The notes under the pieces are model-generated. The model searched no databases. It worked only from the letters and a program-made list of their open reading frames with translations, and was not told the DNA's origin. Positions 59,224-64,000 of a DNA stretch of 64,000 bases are shown one piece after another; the first letter of the stretch is position 1, and each line of letters begins with the position of its first letter. The stretch is from the NCBI GenBank assembly GCA_963627135.1, contig CAVFZY010000035.1, forward strand, positions 1 through 64,000, read 5' to 3'. Made by a program: the position numbers and the translations under genes. This DNA comes from CAG-103 sp963627135. Lineage in GTDB: Bacteria > Bacillota > Clostridia > Oscillospirales > Oscillospiraceae.

Positions 59224-60261
59224 TCACGTTTCCGCATGGCGCAGCGTCACGCGCTCGGCCACGACGGCGATGTAGCCCAGCACGATCGTGAGATAATACG
59301 ACGCCAGACGCCAGATGAGCATGGCGGTCGTCAGATAGTCGCCGAACAGGGGCGAGAAGGCGAGATAGAACGTGCCCTCGCTCGCGCCGGACGCGCCCGG
59401 CATGGGAAAGCAGCTCGCGCCGATGTACAGCAGCACCTGCGTGCCCGTGACCTGCCAGAGCGGCACGCCGCGCAGACCGAAGCCGCGGTACGTGCAGTAG
59501 GCGACCGACATGTACGCCGTACATTGCAGCAGCGCGAGCGCGAGCGCCCCGGCGAGCTTGCCGCGGTGGCGGATGCCGGCGGCGAACGCGTCGTGATACT
59601 CTGCCACGAAGGCGCACCATTTGCCGGCGGCCGCCTCTGGGTCCGCGCCCCGGCGGACGAACGGGCGGCGCTTGTACAGCCAGCGGATGCACGCCGTGCC
59701 GAACGCGGACATCGGCTTCGGGAAAATGGCCGAGAGCAGCACGAGCGCCAGCAGCCCCGTATGCACGAGCAGACCCAGCGCCAGCACGGGGATCCACGCC
59801 GCGCTCTGCGCCGCGAGCTTGCCGCCGCACAGGCACATGCCCACGATGCCGAGCGTCACGAGCGCAATGTTCCACAGGCTGTAGACCGTGCAGATGACGG
59901 ACGTGGCCGTGCCGGTCGGGATGCCGCGGTGGTGCATGTGCAGCACCTGAAACGGCTGGCCGCCCGCAGCTGCGGGCGTCACGGCCGAGTAGAAGAAGCC
60001 GATCATCGACACGTCGATGCTGTCGCCGAGCGGCTGCGCACAGCCGAACGCGCGCGTGATGAGCTGGTACTTGAGCGCGTCGCACAGATAGTACAGCAGC
60101 ATGCACCCCACGATCGCGACCGTCCAGCCCGGCAGCAGCGCCGCGAGCGAGGCGCGCACGTCGCCCGCGTCGAGCGTTGCGGCGGCAAACACCGCCAGCG
60201 CCGCCGCGCCGAGCATCAGCAGGCCAATCGAGAGCCATTGTTTTTTCTTGTTGCGTTTCAT
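59224..60261 (-). CDS. YbhN-like membrane protein (lysylphosphatidylglycerol synthase TM family)
   Basis: A 345-residue protein with about eight membrane segments. Signatures of the UPF0104 group are SMIGFFYSAVTPAAAGGQPFQVLHM and the late CFPMPGASGASEGTFY. It lacks the soluble MprF synthase domain, so lipid aminoacylation is not expected; a lipid-flipping or transport role is inferred for the family. The ATG 60261 follows GAGGT. Single gene. Confidence 0.88.
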   Translation of the reverse strand: MKRNKKKQWLSIGLLMLGAAALAVFAAATLDAGDVRASLAALLPGWTVAIVGCMLLYYLCDALKYQLITRAFGCAQPLGDSIDVSMIGFFYSAVTPAAAGGQPFQVLHMHHRGIPTGTATSVICTVYSLWNIALVTLGIVGMCLCGGKLAAQSAAWIPVLALGLLVHTGLLALVLLSAIFPKPMSAFGTACIRWLYKRRPFVRRGADPEAAAGKWCAFVAEYHDAFAAGIRHRGKLAGALALALLQCTAYMSVAYCTYRGFGLRGVPLWQVTGTQVLLYIGASCFPMPGASGASEGTFYLAFSPLFGDYLTTAMLIWRLASYYLTIVLGYIAVVAERVTLRHAET

Positions 60262-60335
60262 GGGCAGACCTCGTTGCAGGAGAAGATTCGGATTTAACCC
60301 TATATTATAACAGATATGCAGGAAAGGCGCAACCA

Positions 60336-60367
60336 AAACCGGGCGCCCCAGTCGGGACGCCCGGTTT
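60336..60367 (-). terminator. terminator of azlCD
   Basis: A 10-bp stem (AAACCGGGCG / CGCCCGGTTT) followed by TTTTGGTT on the minus strand; the tail is weak. Confidence 0.55.
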
Positions 60368-60371
60368 GGCA

Positions 60372-60701
60372 TCAAAAGACGAGCTGCACGAGCAGCATAT
60401 AGCACACGGTGCCGGCGGCGATGCTCAGCAGCGTGTTGCGCCGCCACCAGTGCAGCCCCGCCGTCACGCCGACGGCGATGACCTGCGGCACCCACGCCCC
60501 GGCAGCGGAAAACTGCACCCCGCGCAGGCAGTAAACCAGCAGCGAGACCATGACGGCCATGGGCAGGATCTTGCCGAGGTACTCCACGACCTTCGGCACG
60601 GCGCGGCGGCCGAACAGCAGCCACGGCAGCCAGCGCTCCAAAAACGTGCACGCGGTGCAGACCGCGATGATGGCGATGCTCTGTCCGACGGAGATGGTCA
60701 T
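60372..60701 (-). CDS. azlD: branched-chain amino acid exporter subunit AzlD
   Basis: A 109-residue membrane protein with four hydrophobic segments; FLERWLPWLLFG, VEYLGKILPMAVMVSLLVYCLRG are the AzlD signature. It forms a two-component exporter with AzlC for branched-chain or related amino acids. Its ATG overlaps the azlC stop by four bases. Confidence 0.94.
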   Translation of the reverse strand: MTISVGQSIAIIAVCTACTFLERWLPWLLFGRRAVPKVVEYLGKILPMAVMVSLLVYCLRGVQFSAAGAWVPQVIAVGVTAGLHWWRRNTLLSIAAGTVCYMLLVQLVF

Positions 60702-61402
60702 GCGGCGGCACCTCCTTCGGCGTACTTCGGCTCGAGCACCGGGCGCAGCAGCGTGAGCGCCGCGACCGTCACGAGCAGGGACGGCAGTAGGAACTTGTCC
60801 GGCCCGAGCAGCAGCAGCGCGCCGATGCTCGACACGGCGGCGACCACGGCGGGGATGCGCGAGCGCGCACCGCGCAGCTGATCGACCACGATGACCGTGA
60901 ACAGCGCCGTGAGCGCGAAGTCAATGCCCGTGGTGTCGAATGGAATGAGCGAGCCGACAAGCCCGCCGAGCATGGACAGCGCCACCCAGTAAAACGTCAC
61001 GAACGCGGCCGTGAGCACATAGGCCCACTTTTCATTGACGTCGGGGCCGAAATCGTGCGAGCAGTGCAGCGAATAGTTCTCGTCGCACAGCGAATAGATC
61101 AGAAACCAGCGCCACGGGCCGAAGGAGCGGAACTTGTCGATGAACGACAGGCCGTAGAAGATGTGCCGGCTGTTGAGCAGCAGCGCCAGCACGGCCACCG
61201 TGGCAAGCGACACGCCGCCGGCAAAGAACGTGACCATCAGAAACTGCAGCGAACCCGCCAGCACGAACAGGCTGCACGCGCCCGACCACAGGAAGTTATA
61301 CCCCGCCTGCTGCATGAGCAGCCCGTAGGCAAGGCCGACGGGGAAGAAGCCGATCAGGATCGGGATCGAGTGATGGAAGGCGTAGGCGGCCGTTTTGCGC
61401 AT
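60698..61402 (-). CDS. azlC: branched-chain amino acid exporter subunit AzlC
   Basis: A 234-residue membrane protein. SIPILIGFFPVGLAYGLLM at the N terminus and the NSRHIFYGLSFIDKFR and LCDENYSL motifs identify AzlC. GGAGCGCTGCGCC precedes the start. Overlaps azlD in a coupled pair. Confidence 0.95.
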   Translation of the reverse strand: MRKTAAYAFHHSIPILIGFFPVGLAYGLLMQQAGYNFLWSGACSLFVLAGSLQFLMVTFFAGGVSLATVAVLALLLNSRHIFYGLSFIDKFRSFGPWRWFLIYSLCDENYSLHCSHDFGPDVNEKWAYVLTAAFVTFYWVALSMLGGLVGSLIPFDTTGIDFALTALFTVIVVDQLRGARSRIPAVVAAVSSIGALLLLGPDKFLLPSLLVTVAALTLLRPVLEPKYAEGGAAA

Positions 61403-61482
61403 GGCGCAGCGCTCCTTTCGGACGAAAAATGGCAGTGCAACCCAGTATAGCAGAGCGTTTTCGCTTTTTCAACAAAGGTTAT

Positions 61483-61520
61483 AAAAATGTCAGCGCCCGC
61501 CCGATGGGGCAGACGCTGAC
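61483..61520 (-). terminator. terminator of the NSS symporter gene
   Basis: On the minus strand GTCAGCGTCTGCCC pairs with GGGCGGGCGCTGAC (two weak positions) and is followed by ATTTTTATA. Confidence 0.8.
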
Positions 61521-61540
61521 TGTTCTTTTTCACGCGGAGT

Positions 61541-63010
61541 TCAGCTCAGCCCGGGGATCTTCAGACCGAAGAAGTCGATGAGCTGGCAGAAGAGGATGAA
61601 CGCGAGCAGGACCGGCACGATGAACTTGAAGCAGACCTTGAAGTAACCGGCGGCGCGGTACTTCACGCCGCTCTGCTCGCACTCGAGCTGCACGACCTCG
61701 GGCTTGAGCACCCAGCCGATGAGGACCGTCATCACGAGCGCGCCGAGCGGCATGAGGATGCCCTCGGCCACCATGTCGTACAGGTCGAGCCAGCAGTCGT
61801 TCCACCCGTGCACACTCAGGCCGAACAGGGTGGCCGGCGTCTCGACGGCGGCGCCGCCGGCAACGCCCGCGCCCAGACCGTCGAGCGCGACGAGCGAGCC
61901 CGCCACGAACACCAGCGCCGCAACGCTGGCCGTGTGCTTGGCGCGCTTGGGCGTGAGGCCCTTGTCGAGCTGCTTGTCGACGGCGTAGGCCGTGCACAGC
62001 TCGAGCATGGAGATCGACGACGTGAGCGCCGCGATCAGCACGAGCAGGTAGAAGATAAAGCCGATGAAGTTGCCGACGCTGCCCATGTGGGCGAACACCG
62101 TCTGCATCGAGGCGAACAGCAATCCGGGGCCGGCGGTGTACTCCACGCCGAAGGCGGCGCAGGCGGGCATGACAGCCATGCCGGCCATGACGGCGATGAG
62201 CGTGTCCGCGCCGCAGACGATGAGCGCGTTGCGCTGCAGGTGCTCCTGCTTGCCGAGATAGGAGCCGTAGGTCATCATGACGCCGAGACCGATCGACAGT
62301 GAGAAGAACATCTGCCCGGCGGCACTCTTGAGCACGCGGCCGAAGCCGATGTCCGGATTGCTGAACACGGAGAAGTCGGGGCTGAACATGAACTTGTAGC
62401 CCTCGGCCGCGCCGGGCTGGCAGGCGATGTAGAGGATGATGAACACGAGCAGACAAAACAGCGCCGGCATGCCGACGTTGCAGAACTTTTCGATGCCGCC
62501 CTGCACGCCGCCGGACACGACGAGAATATTGAGCAGGATATAGAGCACGAAAAACAGGATCATGCTGTTCGTATCCGTCAGGAAATAGCCGAAAAAGCCC
62601 GTGCCCTGGCCGGACCAGGCAAACTCGCTCCCGCCGAAGATGGCCAGGAAGTAGCCGACGGCGTAGCGCAGGACGATGCCGCCGAGCACGAAGTAAAAGC
62701 ACATGATGCAAAAGCCGCACACGATGCCCGCGTAGCCGAGCCAGGTGTACTTCTTTGACAGGCCGCGGTAAGTGCTCACGGCACTCTTGCCGCTGCGGCG
62801 GCCGAGCGCGAACTCACCGAGCATGACCGTTACGCCCACGAGCACGACGAGCACGAGATACAGCAGCAGGAACACGGCACCGCCGCTCTTGCCCATTTTA
62901 TACGGGAAGCCCCAGATGTTGCCGAGGCCGACGGCCGAGCCGATCGAGGCCATGAGGAAGCCGAAGTTGCTGCCCCAGCCGCCGCGTTTGGATTTGATTT
63001 CCGTATCCAC
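61541..63010 (-). CDS. sodium-dependent transporter, NSS/SNF family
   Basis: A 489-residue symporter with 11-12 membrane helices. The helix-1 sodium/substrate motif is ASIGSAVGLGNIWGFPYKMGKSGG, as in LeuT-like proteins; GFCIMCFYFVLGGIVLRYAVGYF covers helix 3. It probably imports an amino acid with sodium. AGGAGGGATCTCG precedes the start. Monocistronic. Confidence 0.95.
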   Translation of the reverse strand: MDTEIKSKRGGWGSNFGFLMASIGSAVGLGNIWGFPYKMGKSGGAVFLLLYLVLVVLVGVTVMLGEFALGRRSGKSAVSTYRGLSKKYTWLGYAGIVCGFCIMCFYFVLGGIVLRYAVGYFLAIFGGSEFAWSGQGTGFFGYFLTDTNSMILFFVLYILLNILVVSGGVQGGIEKFCNVGMPALFCLLVFIILYIACQPGAAEGYKFMFSPDFSVFSNPDIGFGRVLKSAAGQMFFSLSIGLGVMMTYGSYLGKQEHLQRNALIVCGADTLIAVMAGMAVMPACAAFGVEYTAGPGLLFASMQTVFAHMGSVGNFIGFIFYLLVLIAALTSSISMLELCTAYAVDKQLDKGLTPKRAKHTASVAALVFVAGSLVALDGLGAGVAGGAAVETPATLFGLSVHGWNDCWLDLYDMVAEGILMPLGALVMTVLIGWVLKPEVVQLECEQSGVKYRAAGYFKVCFKFIVPVLLAFILFCQLIDFFGLKIPGLS

Positions 63011-63141
63011 GAGATCCCTCCTGATCTTTGTTTCTCACATTTCTCCCAAAATACCGCGCCGAAAGGCGCAGATATGTCATCATTATACCAGACAAACGGC
63101 CAATTGCAAGCCGCCGTTACACACTTGACAATTATTTGCGC

Positions 63142-63177
63142 AAAAACGCGGCCGCCTCGTCATTCCGAGGCGGCCGC
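63142..63177 (-). terminator. terminator of the DMT permease gene
   Basis: A 12-bp perfect stem (GCGGCCGCCTCG / CGAGGCGGCCGC) then TTTTT on the minus strand. Confidence 0.88.
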
Positions 63178-63193
63178 GGGGTTGTATTTTCCG

Positions 63194-64000
63194 TCAGAGG
63201 TCGAGAATGCCGATCAGCACGATGCCGACGACGATCAGCAGCAGCATGAGATAGTGACGCCACGAGAGCTTTTCGCGCAGGCAGATGCGGCTCCAGAGCA
63301 CCGACGCGGCGCAGTAGGCCGAGATGATGGGCGCGGCGTACATGACGTGGTCCACGTCCGCGATGGCGTAGATGTACGCGAACTGGCCGGCCGTTTCGAA
63401 CAGCGCGCCGACGTACTTCGGCCCCTCGCGCCTGGGCAGGAAGCGGTCGTGGCGGATGCACTTGACGTACACGAACGACACCGCCGCCGCGAACAAAAAC
63501 GTCAGCTCATAGGCGCAGTTGGCGGTATCCGGGTCAAGGCGCGTGAGCACGCGGCTGTCGGCAAACGTGCCGGCCGCGTCGAGCAGGCAGTAGGCCACCG
63601 GCAGCGCGAGGGCGAGCCAGCTCTTGGCATAGCGGTAGTTCGAGGCCGCCTGACGCGCGCGACGCAGCTCGTCATCCTCGCGCGACTCGACCACGCCGAG
63701 CCCGATCACACCGACGCACACGAGCGCGATTGCCAGCAGCACCAGCACGCGCATGCCGCCGCTGAGGTCCTCGTCCAGCCCGCCGAAGCACAGGTACAGC
63801 ACGGCCACCACCGCGCCGGAGGCGTTGCAGATCGGCGACGAGATGGACAGCTCAATATAGCGCAGGCCGACATAACCGAGCGCCATCGACACGATGTACA
63901 GCAGTGACACGGGCAGGTACGTCCAGATGACGTGCCACGTCACGCTCACGCCGCCGATGAAAATTTCATACGCTGCGTGCAGGCCCATGACGACGCCGAC
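63194..64000 (-). CDS. DMT/EamA-like permease, 5' end beyond the window
   Basis: At least 268 residues of a multi-helix membrane protein; the frame is still open at the window edge (Val-Gly-Val-Val before the first visible Met at 63988), so the start lies outside. Features are repeated four- to five-helix halves, SYLYIVSMALGYVGLRYIELS-like EamA block, and late APIISAYCAASVLWSRICLREKLSWRHY, the typical end of drug/metabolite transporters. Substrate unknown. Confidence 0.82.
   Translation of the reverse strand, partial: VGVVMGLHAAYEIFIGGVSVTWHVIWTYLPVSLLYIVSMALGYVGLRYIELSISSPICNASGAVVAVLYLCFGGLDEDLSGGMRVLVLLAIALVCVGVIGLGVVESREDDELRRARQAASNYRYAKSWLALALPVAYCLLDAAGTFADSRVLTRLDPDTANCAYELTFLFAAAVSFVYVKCIRHDRFLPRREGPKYVGALFETAGQFAYIYAIADVDHVMYAAPIISAYCAASVLWSRICLREKLSWRHYLMLLLIVVGIVLIGILDL

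Overview
The window is high-GC, densely packed bacterial DNA from a Gram-positive, anaerobic Clostridia-type organism, most likely a gut member of the Oscillospiraceae (Flavonifractor/Intestinimonas-like). The assignment is inferred from gene content and order: an sepF-divIVA-ileS-lspA-rluD division block, a recJ-rel-dtd block, miaB-mutS, SLH-anchored surface protein, oxygen-sensitive Fe-S flavoenzymes, consensus sigma-A promoters and strong Shine-Dalgarno sites, with GC-rich third codon positions. There is no rRNA, CRISPR array or prophage. One tRNA (Leu, anticodon TAA) is present.

Region 1 (1-12250) is accessory. A PucR-type regulator sits between a short-chain dehydrogenase (SDR) and an operon-like run: two paralogous Fe-S 'old yellow enzyme' (OYE) enoate/dienoyl-CoA-type reductases, a second SDR, an OFA-type MFS carrier, a GntP-type permease and, further on, an iron-sulfur/flavodoxin-like reductase. 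This looks like uptake plus redox processing of an unsaturated carbonyl compound; the substrate is unknown. The second OYE carries an in-frame amber codon. Two short remnants of genes lie in the gaps.

Region 2 (12300-30100, core) holds a PNPOx-like flavoprotein, the block rluD-lspA-ileS-divIVA-sepF-yggS-HlyD-like on the minus strand, hfq-miaA, a DegV protein, and mutL divergent from miaB-mutS-CPBP protease. LspA has an unusual 160-residue Ala/Pro-rich tail.

Region 3 (30100-37120) has a deleted IS3-family element, psuG with a translationally coupled 59-residue membrane protein, a secreted 5'-nucleotidase with SLH domains, thyA-folA, and cysE. Upstream of cysE is what I consider the best discovery in the window: a complete promoter, a 30-codon leader peptide with seven cysteine codons (three consecutive), a competing antiterminator and a perfect intrinsic terminator, i.e. 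a ribosome-mediated cysteine attenuator. An 80-bp sequence is repeated exactly at two convergent gene junctions in this region.

Region 4 (37100-52540) contains small conserved proteins (DUF896, UPF0210, ACT), an HD hydrolase, typA, an SPFH protein, rpsO-pnp (pnp looks mosaic in codon use), an M16 peptidase, a GNAT enzyme, an orphan 31-codon unit with its own promoter and terminator, the hom-aspartokinase-asd operon, an XRE regulator with membrane segments, and an MBL hydrolase.

Region 5 (52540-64000) has dtd-rel-recJ, tRNA-Leu, an ArsR regulator divergent from a ferredoxin-nitroreductase across a perfect 12-bp inverted repeat, a YbhN-like membrane protein, azlCD, an NSS sodium symporter and a DMT permease that runs off the window end.
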